64,000 bases of DNA, taken from NCBI RefSeq assembly GCF_042677205.1, contig NZ_JBHTIU010000061.1:1-64000 (forward strand), read 5' to 3'. Position numbers and translations under genes: made by a program. This document shows, piece by piece, positions 25,926-35,592 of this stretch. Origin of the DNA: Paenibacillus_L residui. GTDB taxonomy: Bacteria > Bacillota > Bacilli > Paenibacillales > NBRC-103111. The first letter of the stretch is position 1, and each line of letters opens with the position of its first letter. Below the pieces are notes generated by a model. It had not been told where the DNA came from, ran no database searches, and saw only the letters and a program-made list of their open reading frames with translations.

Positions 25926-26750
25926 CTATTTTTTCTTAACAGGAAAATATACCTCTGTAACCATATCCTCAGGAACGGCGGCTTGATTGGGGTCGGTGAC
26001 ATATACTTCGTAGGGTGATCCCACCAATTCATATCCCTTACTATGGATCCATTCCATCAGCTTGGCATATACCGATGTCAGTTCGGAATAGGAGCCCTTT
26101 AGAACGGACTTCGCACAAAGACCTCCGGGCATATCTCTCGTTCCCTTGACCGGTTCCGCTATCGGGATGGCGAATTCGGTATCGTTGCCGGCAGGATTGT
26201 ATTCAGGACTGTGGTAAATCGTCATAGGTTTACCGAGCAAGGTAAGTTTTTCGGTAGCGATCTTTTCATAGAGCCTGCTAAAAAACGTTTCATAACCTGC
26301 GGCATAGTCATCACTGCTCATCATCTGACGTCTATACAGAATATTCATTGGCCGGGTTTCGACAAGTTCTACTTCTATATGGTCAAGGTGCGACATCATC
26401 GGAATGCCCTTCTGCAAATTTAAAATATCTTCGTTCATTTGTTTAAGGGTGTATTCCAAAGCATTCAGCTTTTCCTGTATCTCTCTTGTCTTGCGATTAA
26501 GGACGGAACACAGCTTCTCTTCGGATTGATCCTCTTCCCATTCCAGAATGACTTTGATTTCTTCCAGGGAGAAATGATAAGATTTTAAACGGTTGATAAA
26601 GATCATCTTTTTAAGCTGCTTGATGGAATAATACCGATAACCATTCTCCGGGTTAATCTCATCGGGGTGGATCAATCCAATTTCATCATAATACCTCAGC
26701 GTTTTTGCAGACACACCGCATATCTTTGAGAATTCTCCAATCGAAAGCAA
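25926..26750 (-). CDS. MerR-family regulator with GyrI-like effector domain
   Basis: The protein has an N-terminal MerR winged helix (LSIGEFSKICGVSAKTLRYYDEIGLI), a coiled-coil dimerisation helix to about residue 120, and a C-terminal GyrI-like drug-binding domain. A GGAGGTGA site lies just upstream of a TTG at 26750, which I take as the start; an ATG at 26771 contains that site inside the frame. It is transcribed from a MerR-type promoter at 26819-26849. The effector is probably a hydrophobic small molecule. Confidence 0.87.
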   Translation of the reverse strand: MLSIGEFSKICGVSAKTLRYYDEIGLIHPDEINPENGYRYYSIKQLKKMIFINRLKSYHFSLEEIKVILEWEEDQSEEKLCSVLNRKTREIQEKLNALEYTLKQMNEDILNLQKGIPMMSHLDHIEVELVETRPMNILYRRQMMSSDDYAAGYETFFSRLYEKIATEKLTLLGKPMTIYHSPEYNPAGNDTEFAIPIAEPVKGTRDMPGGLCAKSVLKGSYSELTSVYAKLMEWIHSKGYELVGSPYEVYVTDPNQAAVPEDMVTEVYFPVKKK

Positions 26751-26818
26751 AACGTCACCTCCATTCTTCATATTTTATAGGGTCTGCATGGTTTAAGCAT
26801 CAATATTTGATCAAATCA

Positions 26819-26849
26819 ACCGTACACCTTACCCTAAGGGTAAAGTCAA
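26819..26849 (-). promoter_or_regulatory. MerR-type promoter with 19-base spacer and dyad operator
   Basis: On the minus strand TTGACT (26844-26849) and TACGGT (26819-26824) are separated by 19 bases. The spacer holds the dyad TTACCCT-A-AGGGTAA (26829-26843). An overlong spacer with an operator between the boxes is the signature of MerR activators, so this promoter is probably autoregulated. Confidence 0.75.
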
Positions 26850-27036
26850 CGGCAAAAATTAAAACTATTCAACACTCCAAATTTAATGCCGATCGTTAGG
26901 TGGAATCAGCTATGTTTACCGATCACGGCATATTTATTATCGGCTTTAGCGTAGCCAAACATCATCTGGCTGTCTCCCCTGAAAGCACAGGAATTAATCA
27001 TTTCTGACGAAATTATGAATAAGAGAGGGATTCCAA

Positions 27037-27498
27037 TTGGACTATAATAGAAAGATCAAGGAATATATGCAACATAAAAAGATCAATGCAGAACATCTTG
27101 AATTGAATGAGTCTTGCCACACCGTAGAGGAAGCTGCTAAGGCTGTCAACGGCGCAGTAGACGAGTTTGTTAAAAATATTTGTATGATGGATGACGACGG
27201 CCGCTTAATTGTAGCGATTGTCAAAGGTGAGGATAGAGCAAGTACGTCCAGGGTAGGCAAAGCTTTAAACATAGCCCGGCCTAGATTGGCGGAAGAAGAC
27301 GAAGTTTTCAAAGGTACGGGTTATCCAGCCGGAGGAATTCCATCTTTTGGCTATGACGCGATCTTCTTGATTGACCCGAAAGTAACCGAGCTAGAGTATG
27401 TATACACAGGCGGAGGCTCTATCCATTCATTGGTAAAAATAAAAGTGAGCGAGTTAATGCAAGCCAATCAGGGGATGGTAGCCAGAGTAAGAAAATGA
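27037..27498 (+). CDS. YbaK/EbsC-type aminoacyl-tRNA deacylase
   Basis: The 153-residue protein belongs to the YbaK/ProX family, which hydrolyses mischarged aminoacyl-tRNA in trans. It has the conserved lysine segment FVKNICM near residue 45 and the GYPAGGIPSFGY loop near residues 95-105. The start is TTG, supported by AGAGAGGGA at 27022-27030. A 13 bp inverted repeat overlaps the stop codon. It is a single gene. Confidence 0.85.
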   Translation: MDYNRKIKEYMQHKKINAEHLELNESCHTVEEAAKAVNGAVDEFVKNICMMDDDGRLIVAIVKGEDRASTSRVGKALNIARPRLAEEDEVFKGTGYPAGGIPSFGYDAIFLIDPKVTELEYVYTGGGSIHSLVKIKVSELMQANQGMVARVRK

Positions 27499-27540
27499 TT
27501 ATTCGTAAAGTGAATTCCATATTTTGGGAATAATCATTTT
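27492..27540 (+). terminator. Inverted repeat at the end of the deacylase gene
   Basis: AAAATGATTATTC (27492-27504) is perfectly repeated in inverse orientation at 27528-27540, overlapping the stop codon. Its AT-rich stem and short T run make it a possible weak terminator. Confidence 0.4.
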
Positions 27541-27628
27541 CAGAAGGAGAAGGGTACAAGTAGTGAGAATAGGATTTTTCAGTTATTGGCGATGTTAGAT
27601 TTAAAAGTTATGGGGAGGAGGAAGCGAA

Positions 27629-28231
27629 TTGAGAAACGATTTCAATAATTGGATGCCTTTATCTGTAGCGGAAATCTATTCTCTCTATTCTAAAATGGGG
27701 ATTCAGTGGGGCATTGCCGGAGGCTGGGCACTGGATTTGCATCTCCGCAAACAAACAAGAGAGCACAGTGATATTGATGTAGTGATCACTCGCGAGGAAC
27801 ATCTGACAGCATACGATTATCTGAATCAGGATTGGATGCTGTATAAGGCTGAGAAAGGCAAGCTTTCGCTGTGGGAGGACCGGGAGTTTTTATACACCAC
27901 CATGGATATTTGGGTCAGCAAGAGCAGTGATACTCCGTTTGTTTTTCAAATGATGCTGGTTGATACGGAGGGGGATTCATGGGTATACGGAAGAAATAAA
28001 TCGATAAAGAGACCGTTCGATGATCTATTCCTGAAATCGGACGAAGGCATCCCTTATATCAGGCCGGAGATACAGCTTCTCTATAAAGCAGGGTCATCGC
28101 AGGTACGGGATAAAGATTATCGGGATTTTCGAACGATCCTCCCCTCGCTGCTTCCGCAAGAAAAGGAGTGGCTGAAATCGTCCCTAAGCCTTCAATTTCC
28201 GGAAGGCCATGACTGGATTAAATTTCTATAG
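27629..28231 (+). CDS. Nucleotidyltransferase, aminoglycoside adenylyltransferase-like
   Basis: The 200-residue protein has the nucleotidyltransferase signature GIAGGWALDLHL followed by SDIDVVI (GG...DxD) near residues 28-52, as in the ANT(2'')/LinA-like family. Such enzymes move a nucleotide onto aminoglycosides, lincosamides or unknown targets. The C-terminal part (residues 140-200) carries a KDYRDF helix, typical of the family. Start TTG at 27629 with GGGGAGGAGG upstream. Resistance activity is not implied by sequence alone. Confidence 0.8.
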   Translation: MRNDFNNWMPLSVAEIYSLYSKMGIQWGIAGGWALDLHLRKQTREHSDIDVVITREEHLTAYDYLNQDWMLYKAEKGKLSLWEDREFLYTTMDIWVSKSSDTPFVFQMMLVDTEGDSWVYGRNKSIKRPFDDLFLKSDEGIPYIRPEIQLLYKAGSSQVRDKDYRDFRTILPSLLPQEKEWLKSSLSLQFPEGHDWIKFL

Positions 28232-28311
28232 TCCAACAGGGATTTCAATCACAAGGGGACCTTCCTCACCGGAGCCGGCGGTCAGTCCCCTAGGTTACTC
28301 CCATATGGTGA

Positions 28312-29181
28312 TTATCTCAAAAATTCCTTTTTAACAAATTCAAGTGCTTCTTTAATATCGGCATCCAGTTTCGCTTCATCGGCATTGTCCGAGAGATCTC
28401 TCCAAACCTTGATATCGGACCCGACAATTCCTCCCGGACGGACAAAAGGCTCCATGACTACACAGCCGTCATAGTTGATGTCCCGCAGGGCCTGACCCAT
28501 TTCCGCCCAAGGCATATGGCCCTTGCCGGGCACTTTGCGATTGCACTCGCCAATGTGGAAATGCCCCAGATAGTCGCCTGTGTATCGGATGGCGTCGCCA
28601 ATGTAATCTTCTTCAATGTTCATATGGAAGCTGTCTAACATGACTTTAACATTGTTCTTATTAACAGCCTTCACATATTCAACCGCTTCTTTCGCATCAT
28701 TAAGTAAAAATTGCTCGAATCGGTTCAGAGTTTCCACTAACAAGGTGATGTCATATTGAGCGGCATAGTCCGCCAATTCCTGCATGCTCTTAATGCTTTG
28801 TTCCCGAGCGGCAGGTTTATCGATAGGTTTGGAATAGTCAACCGGCCAGTAGGAATAGATCGTTCCGCCGATGGCCTTTATTCCGGCTTTATGAAGGGCA
28901 TCCAAAATTTTTTTCATGAAGGCAATGCCGTTCTGGCGAACGTTCTCATCCTGGGAAGAAACATCATATTCCTTCGGAAGACCGATACCGGCCGTTAAAG
29001 TGATATTGTATTTCTCCGCCTCTGCCTTGAGAGCATATAAATCGTCGTCGGACATATTGACGATCCCCGCAGCTCCCACTTCCAGAACATCAAAGCCGAG
29101 GTCCGCCACTTTCTTGACGTATTTAAGATATTCCGTATCCCAGCTTTGCTCCCAATAAGCAAAATATGTTCCAAATTTCAT
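28312..29181 (-). CDS. Ketose 3-epimerase (D-tagatose/D-allulose 3-epimerase family)
   Basis: This is a TIM-barrel sugar epimerase of 289 residues with the complete metal set of the family: Glu150 (LVETLNRFE), Asp183 (MLDSFH), His209 (HFHIGE) and Glu244 (VVMEP). These enzymes interconvert ketoses at C3, for example fructose/allulose, tagatose/sorbose or the pentuloses. The ATG at 29181 has GGAGG eight bases upstream. The gene is divergent from the GntR gene and the large sugar operon, so it probably feeds the same pathway. Confidence 0.9.
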   Translation of the reverse strand: MKFGTYFAYWEQSWDTEYLKYVKKVADLGFDVLEVGAAGIVNMSDDDLYALKAEAEKYNITLTAGIGLPKEYDVSSQDENVRQNGIAFMKKILDALHKAGIKAIGGTIYSYWPVDYSKPIDKPAAREQSIKSMQELADYAAQYDITLLVETLNRFEQFLLNDAKEAVEYVKAVNKNNVKVMLDSFHMNIEEDYIGDAIRYTGDYLGHFHIGECNRKVPGKGHMPWAEMGQALRDINYDGCVVMEPFVRPGGIVGSDIKVWRDLSDNADEAKLDADIKEALEFVKKEFLR

Positions 29182-29421
29182 TATTAATGCCTCCAATATT
29201 AATGGAATTGAGTGTATATTTAAAGTATCTTACAAATCTTGACACAGCTTGGAGGAAGGAGGGCCATAAATAATCGGGCTTCTTATTCGGCATCACGTCC
29301 CTTCGGAAACTTGCATATTGCCGACTGCTTTATGAAAGCTGCTGATGCACAATAATAGCTATATCGGGAACTTATTCATCTATCATGTAATGGTTTTCAA
29401 TACGACAACTACGAAATTGAA

Positions 29422-29453
29422 TTGATAATTTAACTATGTTACTATATAGTAAC
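29422..29453 (+). promoter_or_regulatory. Promoter with palindromic operator upstream of gntR
   Basis: TTGATA (29422-29427) and TATAGT (29445-29450) are 17 bases apart. The -10 box lies inside a perfect 16 bp palindrome GTTACTATATAGTAAC (29438-29453). A repressor bound there would block the promoter. The GntR protein encoded downstream is the obvious candidate. The rest of 29182-29623 has no gene. Confidence 0.6.
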
Positions 29454-29623
29454 AATATAATATTGATATAGCATGATTAAATAATAAGAAGTTCGAAACG
29501 ACTCTGTCAAGTGAAAGAGCATTATCTTCGCTAACGAATATCCAAAACTGCTCATTGATAAAGGTAATTTAACAGGCTTGGGCTTTTACGAAAGGGCTTA
29601 AATTATTATCGGGAAACGAGGGA

Positions 29624-30394
29624 ATGATGAGATTGAGAAATTTGCAATTGGATAAATCCGTTCCAATACCATTATATTTCCAATTGAAAGAGCTGATTCT
29701 ATCAGAAATTAAAGAGGGCCGCTACAAGATTGGAAGCATGATTCCAACGGAAAATGAACTGAGCCATATTTTTCAAATCAGCCGCACCACCGTCAGGCAA
29801 GCGATAACCGAACTGGTTCAAGAGGGCTGGTTATATCGTGTAAAAAGCAAAGGCACATTTGTGGCGAAGCCGAAAATTGAACAAAGCTTCATTCAAGCTC
29901 TAGGTTCCTTTAATGATCAAATTGCTCAATTGGGCAGAACTCCCCATACGGAGCTGCTTGACTTCGAAGTGCTTGAAGCGCCTGAATATGTGGCCCATGA
30001 GCTCAATCTGCAGCCTAAGGACAAGGTCATTTATATCCACCGCCAACGGTTTGCGGATGACGAGCCCATTGTGATGGTTAAGACTTATCTGCCATATGAG
30101 AAATGCAGGTTTGTTCTGGATCATGATTTATCCAGGGAGTCACTGTACCCTGTCTTGGCGTCGCACGATGATACCCAAATCTATAAAATTCGCCGTTTAA
30201 TAGAAGCCGTAGATGCTCAAGATTATGATATTAAGCATCTGAATATCAGTAGAGGCCAGGCGATCCAGCAATTTATTTCGGTTGGCTACAATATGTACGA
30301 CGTGCCGATAGAGTATTCTTTGGCCAGATATCGCGGGGACAGGAACCGGTTCGAGGTAACGATATCGGCAAATCAAACCAATCAAGCGAAATAG
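29624..30394 (+). CDS. GntR-family (UTRA) transcriptional regulator
   Basis: The protein has 256 residues: a winged helix in about residues 12-80 (PIPLYFQLKELI, SRTTVRQAITELVQEGWLYR) and a UTRA effector domain ending EYSLARYRGDRNRFEV. It closely resembles the second GntR of this region (47730-48479), notably in the SLARYRGDRN end. It heads the large sugar gene set and probably senses a phosphorylated sugar. The nearest operator candidate is the palindrome at 29438-29453. Confidence 0.88.
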   Translation: MMRLRNLQLDKSVPIPLYFQLKELILSEIKEGRYKIGSMIPTENELSHIFQISRTTVRQAITELVQEGWLYRVKSKGTFVAKPKIEQSFIQALGSFNDQIAQLGRTPHTELLDFEVLEAPEYVAHELNLQPKDKVIYIHRQRFADDEPIVMVKTYLPYEKCRFVLDHDLSRESLYPVLASHDDTQIYKIRRLIEAVDAQDYDIKHLNISRGQAIQQFISVGYNMYDVPIEYSLARYRGDRNRFEVTISANQTNQAK

Positions 30395-30451
30395 TCAGAT
30401 CACTGGATGGCTGCAGACTGAGGCTTATGAATCGAATCTGAGGTGTAATGG

Positions 30452-31972
30452 ATGACAAAATATATATTAGCCCATGATTTAGGCACGTCGGGGAACAAGG
30501 CCACTTTATTTTCCGAAGACGGTAAAATGGTAGGAAGCCATGTCGCTTCCTATAATACCGATTATTTTAACGGTACCTGGGCGGAGCAGGATGCAGAGGA
30601 CTGGTGGAATGCCGTATGTGTGACAAGCAAGAAATTAATTGGCTCATTGGGTATCCAGCCTTCCGATATTGCCGTTGTCAGTTTCAGCGGGCAGATGATG
30701 GGCTGTCTTTGTGTAGACAGGAATGGGGACCCTTTGCGCAAGGCGATTATTTGGGCGGACCAACGTGCTCAGAAACAGGTCGCACAAATTGAAAGCCGCA
30801 TTTCTCAGAAGGATTTCTACCACATTGTAGGGCATCGCAATACGGCATCCTACGGGATTCAGAAACTGATGTGGATCCGGGATAATCAACCGGAAATCTA
30901 CGAGCAAACCTATAAAACATTAAATGCAAAGGATTTCATTGTGGCCAGGCTGACGGGGAATTTCTATACGGATTATTCCGACGGCAATAGCAACGGATGC
31001 TTTGATTTGGTGAATTTGAAGTGGTCCGATGAAATTATCGAATATGCCGGGATAGATCCGGACAAGCTGCCGGAATTAAAGCCTTCGACCTTCGTAGCCG
31101 GAGGGGTAACCAGGAGGGCTGCGGAAGCTACCGGCTTGGCCGAAGGAACACCGGTCGTTATCGGCGGCGGGGATGGCGTAACGGCAAGCGTTGGTGCGGG
31201 TTCCATAAGCCCGGGCAAAACCTATTGTTCCATAGGAACATCGGCCTGGATTACCACCGCCTCGGAGAAACCGATTTTCGACGATGAAATGCGCACGGTT
31301 ACATGGGCGCATATCGTTCCCGGATTGTATGCACCCAACGGGACCATGCAGACAGCCGGAGGGGCTTATCACTGGTTGAAAAATACAATCGGCCGGTTTG
31401 AAATGCATGAAGCGGAAGTGAATGGCAAATCCGCTTATGATTATATGAATGAGCAAATTGAAAAATCCCCTGTCGGCTCGAACGGGGTCATTTTCCTGCC
31501 GTATCTTCTCGGGGAAAGAGCTCCGAGATGGGATGCGGAGGCGAAAGGCGCTTTTATCGGCTTGAAGTCGGAAAATGAACGGGGAGACCTGATGAGGAGC
31601 GTTCTCGAGGGCGTAACGATGAATCTCTCTATTATTTTGGAAATTCTCCGCAAGCAAGTGGAGATAGATGAGATGATTGTCATTGGCGGCGGAGCCAAAG
31701 GTGCGGTCTGGCGTCAAATGATGGCGGATATTTACAACGCGAAGGTAATGGTTCCTAACGTGCTGGAGGAAGCAGGCTCTATGGGGGCGGCCGTAACAGG
31801 CGGCGTCGGGGTAGGCTTGTATAAAGATTTCAATGTTATTCATAATTTCCTTGAAATAAATCATGTGCATACTCCCAACCCGGAGGCGGTTACAGCTTAT
31901 CAGCCGGTCAAGGAGCTTTTTGACGATTGCTACTATGCCTTGAAAGATGTCTTCGCCAAAATGTCAAAATAA
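30452..31972 (+). CDS. FGGY carbohydrate kinase (xylulokinase-like), first copy
   Basis: The kinase has 506 residues and two actin-like domains. The phosphate-1 motif is HDLGTSGNKATLF near residue 9, the substrate segment is FSGQMMG, and GGGDGVTASVGAG and GGGAKGAVWRQMMADIY are nucleotide-site motifs. Members phosphorylate xylulose, ribulose, glycerol or erythritol; the exact sugar is unknown. GAGGTG six bases before the ATG fixes the start. It is followed by an aldolase and a second FGGY kinase, suggesting two phosphorylation steps or two substrates. Confidence 0.88.
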   Translation: MTKYILAHDLGTSGNKATLFSEDGKMVGSHVASYNTDYFNGTWAEQDAEDWWNAVCVTSKKLIGSLGIQPSDIAVVSFSGQMMGCLCVDRNGDPLRKAIIWADQRAQKQVAQIESRISQKDFYHIVGHRNTASYGIQKLMWIRDNQPEIYEQTYKTLNAKDFIVARLTGNFYTDYSDGNSNGCFDLVNLKWSDEIIEYAGIDPDKLPELKPSTFVAGGVTRRAAEATGLAEGTPVVIGGGDGVTASVGAGSISPGKTYCSIGTSAWITTASEKPIFDDEMRTVTWAHIVPGLYAPNGTMQTAGGAYHWLKNTIGRFEMHEAEVNGKSAYDYMNEQIEKSPVGSNGVIFLPYLLGERAPRWDAEAKGAFIGLKSENERGDLMRSVLEGVTMNLSIILEILRKQVEIDEMIVIGGGAKGAVWRQMMADIYNAKVMVPNVLEEAGSMGAAVTGGVGVGLYKDFNVIHNFLEINHVHTPNPEAVTAYQPVKELFDDCYYALKDVFAKMSK

Positions 31973-32039
31973 AGAAAGATAGATAGGACAAAATATTCAT
32001 CAGGATGGCAACAGCTTACAGGAGAGGAAGATAAACATT

Positions 32040-32891
32040 ATGCCATTAGTTACCACGGAACAAATGTTTAAGGATGCCGATAAGGGAGGCTATGCGATAG
32101 CCGCCTTTAATGTGGAAAATATGGAGATGGTTCAAGCGGTTGTGGAAGCGGCGGAGGAATTAAAATCGCCTGTTATCCTGCAAACCTCTGCGAAAACCGT
32201 TCAATATGCGAACTTTGCTATATTTCACGCCCTGGTGAAGGCGGCCGCGGATGGTGCCGGCGTTCCGATTGCCCTTCATTTGGATCACGGAAACAGCTTC
32301 GAACTGGCAATGCAGGCACTGAGAGCGGGGTATACATCGATTATGATCGACGGCTCTCATGAAGCGTTCGAGGATAATATCGAGCTGTCGAGGAAAGTTG
32401 TGGAAGCCTGTGCCCCCTCAAGAATCCCTGTTGAAGCCGAGCTTGGCAAGGTGGGCGGCAAGGAAGATGATATCGACGGCGGAGATGGCGGATTGACGGA
32501 ACCATCGGAAGCGAAGGAATTTGTGGCAAGAACCAAGGTCACATCCTTAGCTGTGGCCATCGGGACATCGCATGGGGTATATAAGGGAGTCCCCAAGCTG
32601 GATCTGGAACGTTTAAGCGAAATACGCGAAGCGGTAAATTTGCCCTTAGTGCTGCATGGAGGGTCCGGTTTGTCCGAACAATCGATCCAGGAATGTATTA
32701 AGAGGGGAATCCGCAAGGTTAATTATGCCACTGAGCTGAGAATTGCCTTTACGGAAGGCGTAAAACAGGCTTTATCGGAAACGCCGGATATTATCGATCC
32801 GAAAAAATTCACTGCAGCGGGTCGGGACAAAGTCAAGCAAATGGCAATGGATAAGCTGAAAATATGCGGCAGTGTCGGAAAAGTTAATTAG
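32040..32891 (+). CDS. Class II ketose-phosphate aldolase (FbaA/GatY family)
   Basis: The 283-residue zinc aldolase has HLDHG near residue 80, the second ligand region IGTSHG near residue 177 and the third HGGSG near residue 205. It cleaves a ketose bisphosphate such as fructose- or tagatose-1,6-bisphosphate to dihydroxyacetone phosphate and an aldehyde. Its location between two FGGY kinases and next to a GatD-like dehydrogenase favours tagatose- or rare-ketose cleavage over the glycolytic role. Confidence 0.88.
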   Translation: MPLVTTEQMFKDADKGGYAIAAFNVENMEMVQAVVEAAEELKSPVILQTSAKTVQYANFAIFHALVKAAADGAGVPIALHLDHGNSFELAMQALRAGYTSIMIDGSHEAFEDNIELSRKVVEACAPSRIPVEAELGKVGGKEDDIDGGDGGLTEPSEAKEFVARTKVTSLAVAIGTSHGVYKGVPKLDLERLSEIREAVNLPLVLHGGSGLSEQSIQECIKRGIRKVNYATELRIAFTEGVKQALSETPDIIDPKKFTAAGRDKVKQMAMDKLKICGSVGKVN

Positions 32892-32915
32892 TGAAGGATG
32901 AAAGAGGCCATCGAG

Positions 32916-34400
32916 ATGGAAAACCTACTACTGGGAATTGATATAGGAACCTCTGCATGCAAAATTGCTGTCTTTAATAAAAAAGGCGAGGTACTGGCTC
33001 AGTCCAATCAAGAATACAACATTTACTATCCCGATGCAGGCTGGGTTGAACAGAATCCGGAGGAATGGTGGAGGGGAGTTTGCCTGGGAATCAAGGATTG
33101 CCTGGCTAAAGGCGAAATCCAATCCTCGCAAATCATCGGAATAGGCATTGCCGGTCAAGGCTGGTCGGCCATCCCCGTAGATAAAGACGGGAATTGTTTG
33201 TCCAATACACCGATTTGGATGGATACACGCTCGAAGGAAATTGCCGCCCGCGTCGAAGATGAAATAGGCGCAGACAAGATTTTTGAAGTGTCCGGCAACG
33301 CATTCTTGCCTGCCTATACCACGTCCAAATTAATCTGGTTCAAGGAAACAATGCCTGAAATTTATAATAAAACCTATAAATTTCTGCAAAGCAACAGTTA
33401 TATAGGTATGAAGCTCACCGGTGTCATGTCATCGGATAAATGTCAAAACTACGGGCTGCATTTCTATAACACGAAGACCTGTACCTATGATGAAGAGCTG
33501 GCCAACGCGATGGGGTTATCCCTGGATAAAGTGCCCGATATTTATCAATGTCACGATATTATTGGGAGAGTCACTAAAGAGGCGGCTGAACTGACTTCGC
33601 TGGCAGAGGGTACTCCGGTTGTCGCCGGTGGACTGGATGCAGCTTGTGGAACGTTGGGTGCCGGTGTGTATCTGCCCAAGCAAACCCAGATCCAAGGAGG
33701 ACAGGCAGGGGGAATCAGCATTTGTGAGGATCAGCCGATCGCGCATCCCCAATTGATCTTCGGGCCCCATGTCGTTCCCGATTTATGGCTGCTTCAGGCC
33801 GGAACCGTTGGCGGCGGGGGAGTTTTACGATGGTTTAAACAACAGTTCGGAGAAGGCAAGTCGTTCGATGAGTTAACGGCTTTGGCAGAAGAAATTTCTC
33901 CGGGCTCGGACGGGGTTACCTTCCTGCCTTATATGGCCGGTGAACGCTGCCCGATATGGAACCCGGATGCCAAGGCGGTATTCTATGGGCTCGGCTTCGA
34001 TAAGACCAAAGGACATATGGTGCGGGCCGCAATGGAAGGCGTCGTTTTCTCCGTTCAGCATAATTTAAAGGTAGCGGAGGAAGCCGGAGTCAATATCCAC
34101 GAGTTGGATTTCAGAGCGATGGGCGGAGCCGCAAATAGCCGATTGTGGGTACAAATCTACGCGGACGTTACGGGCTGCAAAATAAGCGTGCCTGCATCGG
34201 ATACCGCCACTACACTTGGGGCTGCACTGTTGGCGGGGGTAGGCGTCGGCTTATACGACAATTTCGCAGAAGCAGTCGGGGAAACTGTCAAAATAACGAG
34301 AGTTCAAGAACCCGACATGGAAAACCATAAAGTCTATCAACGTTCAATGGAAAGGTATTTGGGGCTTTATGAAGCTGTAAAGCCTACTTTCAGCAGATGA
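32916..34400 (+). CDS. FGGY carbohydrate kinase (xylulokinase-like), second copy
   Basis: The kinase has 494 residues from the ATG at 32916, chosen because AAAGAGG lies eight bases upstream; an earlier ATG at 32898 has a poorer site. Motifs are GIDIGTSACKIAVF at the start, GIGIAGQGWSAIPV, GGLDAACGTLGAG and RAMGGAANSRLWVQIYADV. It differs clearly from the kinase at 30452, so it is not a recent duplication and probably acts on another sugar. It lies 24 bp after the aldolase gene. Confidence 0.88.
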   Translation: MENLLLGIDIGTSACKIAVFNKKGEVLAQSNQEYNIYYPDAGWVEQNPEEWWRGVCLGIKDCLAKGEIQSSQIIGIGIAGQGWSAIPVDKDGNCLSNTPIWMDTRSKEIAARVEDEIGADKIFEVSGNAFLPAYTTSKLIWFKETMPEIYNKTYKFLQSNSYIGMKLTGVMSSDKCQNYGLHFYNTKTCTYDEELANAMGLSLDKVPDIYQCHDIIGRVTKEAAELTSLAEGTPVVAGGLDAACGTLGAGVYLPKQTQIQGGQAGGISICEDQPIAHPQLIFGPHVVPDLWLLQAGTVGGGGVLRWFKQQFGEGKSFDELTALAEEISPGSDGVTFLPYMAGERCPIWNPDAKAVFYGLGFDKTKGHMVRAAMEGVVFSVQHNLKVAEEAGVNIHELDFRAMGGAANSRLWVQIYADVTGCKISVPASDTATTLGAALLAGVGVGLYDNFAEAVGETVKITRVQEPDMENHKVYQRSMERYLGLYEAVKPTFSR

Positions 34401-34430
34401 TTCTGGCAAAGTAAGAGGAGTGAATTCACC

Positions 34431-35480
34431 ATGAAAGCAGGAGTGCTGCACGCCAGAGAGGATTTGAGATATGAAGAGATTCCAACTCCCTCTCCCAAGG
34501 CAGGAGAAGTATTGATCAAAGTAAAATATACCGGAATATGCGGCTCCGACCTCCCCAGGGTAAATGGAGATGCGTCCCATTACTATCCCAATGTTTTGGG
34601 ACATGAATTCTCAGGTATCGTTACTGAAATCGGAGAAGGCGTCCAAAGCTTGAAAGTGGGAGATAAGGTAGCCGGAGTTCCGCTCATTCCATGCTTCGAA
34701 TGTGAAGATTGCCGGAAAGGCGACTATTCCCTTTGCAAGCATTACAGCTTTATAGGTTCGAGACAATTCGGCAGCTTTGCTGAGTATGTGGTTGTCCCGG
34801 AGAAAAACGCCGTGAAGTTCGACGATTCGATCAGCTTTGAGCATGGGGCCTTCTTCGAACCGATTACTGTCGCATTACATGGATTGAATCGCCTGGATTA
34901 TAAGCCTGGGGGAACGGTAGCCATTCTAGGCGGGGGTACGATCGGTTTATTCACGATGCAATGGGCGAAGATCTTCGGAGCGAGCAAAGTCGTCGTATTC
35001 GATATTAGCGATGAACGATTGGCGCTTGCGACAAAATTCGGGGCCGATGAGTGCGTTAATACTCTGCAAGAAGGCTTTATTGAACAGGCCAAATCGTTCA
35101 CCGGCGGCCGAGGATTTGATTATGTTTACGAAACGGCGGGAAATACGGCTACGATGAAAATGGCCTTCGAATTGGTGGCTAACAAAGGGGGAGTCTGCTT
35201 AATCGGAACCCCGACCAAGGAAATTTCCTTTAGCGTAGAGGAATGGGAAAATCTCAACCGGAAGGAATTCAGCCTGACGGGCTCCTGGATGTCGTACAGC
35301 TCGGAATTCCCCGGCAAAGAGTGGGAGCAGACAGCCCATTATATTAACACCGGCGAGTTTAAACTGGATGATTCATTCATTTTCAAGAAAGTTCCTTTAA
35401 GTGAAATAGCCGATGCATTCAAAATGTTCAAAACCCCCGGTCTTGTAAAAGCGAAGATCTTAATCGACAGTGAAAAGTAA
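34431..35480 (+). CDS. Zinc-dependent polyol dehydrogenase, GatD-like
   Basis: This 349-residue MDR alcohol dehydrogenase has catalytic-zinc residues in GICGSDLPR and GHEFSG, structural-zinc cysteines in CFECEDCRKGDYSLC, and the nucleotide fold ILGGGTIGLF. It follows E. coli galactitol-1-phosphate 5-dehydrogenase through segments such as GSDLPR-HYYP-LGHEFSG, VPLIPCF and GSWMSYSS. The likely reaction is NAD-linked oxidation of a polyol phosphate (or free polyol) to a ketose. An operon position after two kinases fits a phosphorylated substrate, but this is inference. Confidence 0.87.
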   Translation: MKAGVLHAREDLRYEEIPTPSPKAGEVLIKVKYTGICGSDLPRVNGDASHYYPNVLGHEFSGIVTEIGEGVQSLKVGDKVAGVPLIPCFECEDCRKGDYSLCKHYSFIGSRQFGSFAEYVVVPEKNAVKFDDSISFEHGAFFEPITVALHGLNRLDYKPGGTVAILGGGTIGLFTMQWAKIFGASKVVVFDISDERLALATKFGADECVNTLQEGFIEQAKSFTGGRGFDYVYETAGNTATMKMAFELVANKGGVCLIGTPTKEISFSVEEWENLNRKEFSLTGSWMSYSSEFPGKEWEQTAHYINTGEFKLDDSFIFKKVPLSEIADAFKMFKTPGLVKAKILIDSEK

Positions 35481-35548
35481 ATCTGATCTTTATAAGCAGA
35501 CTGGATAAACTGGATGAAAGACATGCCAGATAACCAAATTATTGGTTT

Positions 35549-35565
35549 TAATGTCGTTACAATAC
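35549..35565 (+). promoter_or_regulatory. Operator-like element upstream of the SDR gene
   Basis: The sequence TAATGTCGTTACAATAC matches 15 of 17 positions of the element at 37116-37132 in front of the ABC importer, and its first part matches the elements at 47691 and 48511. It is probably a regulator site and may include an internal start of transcription. Confidence 0.5.
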
Positions 35566-35592
35566 AATATTATGATTAAGGAGATTGGGAGT

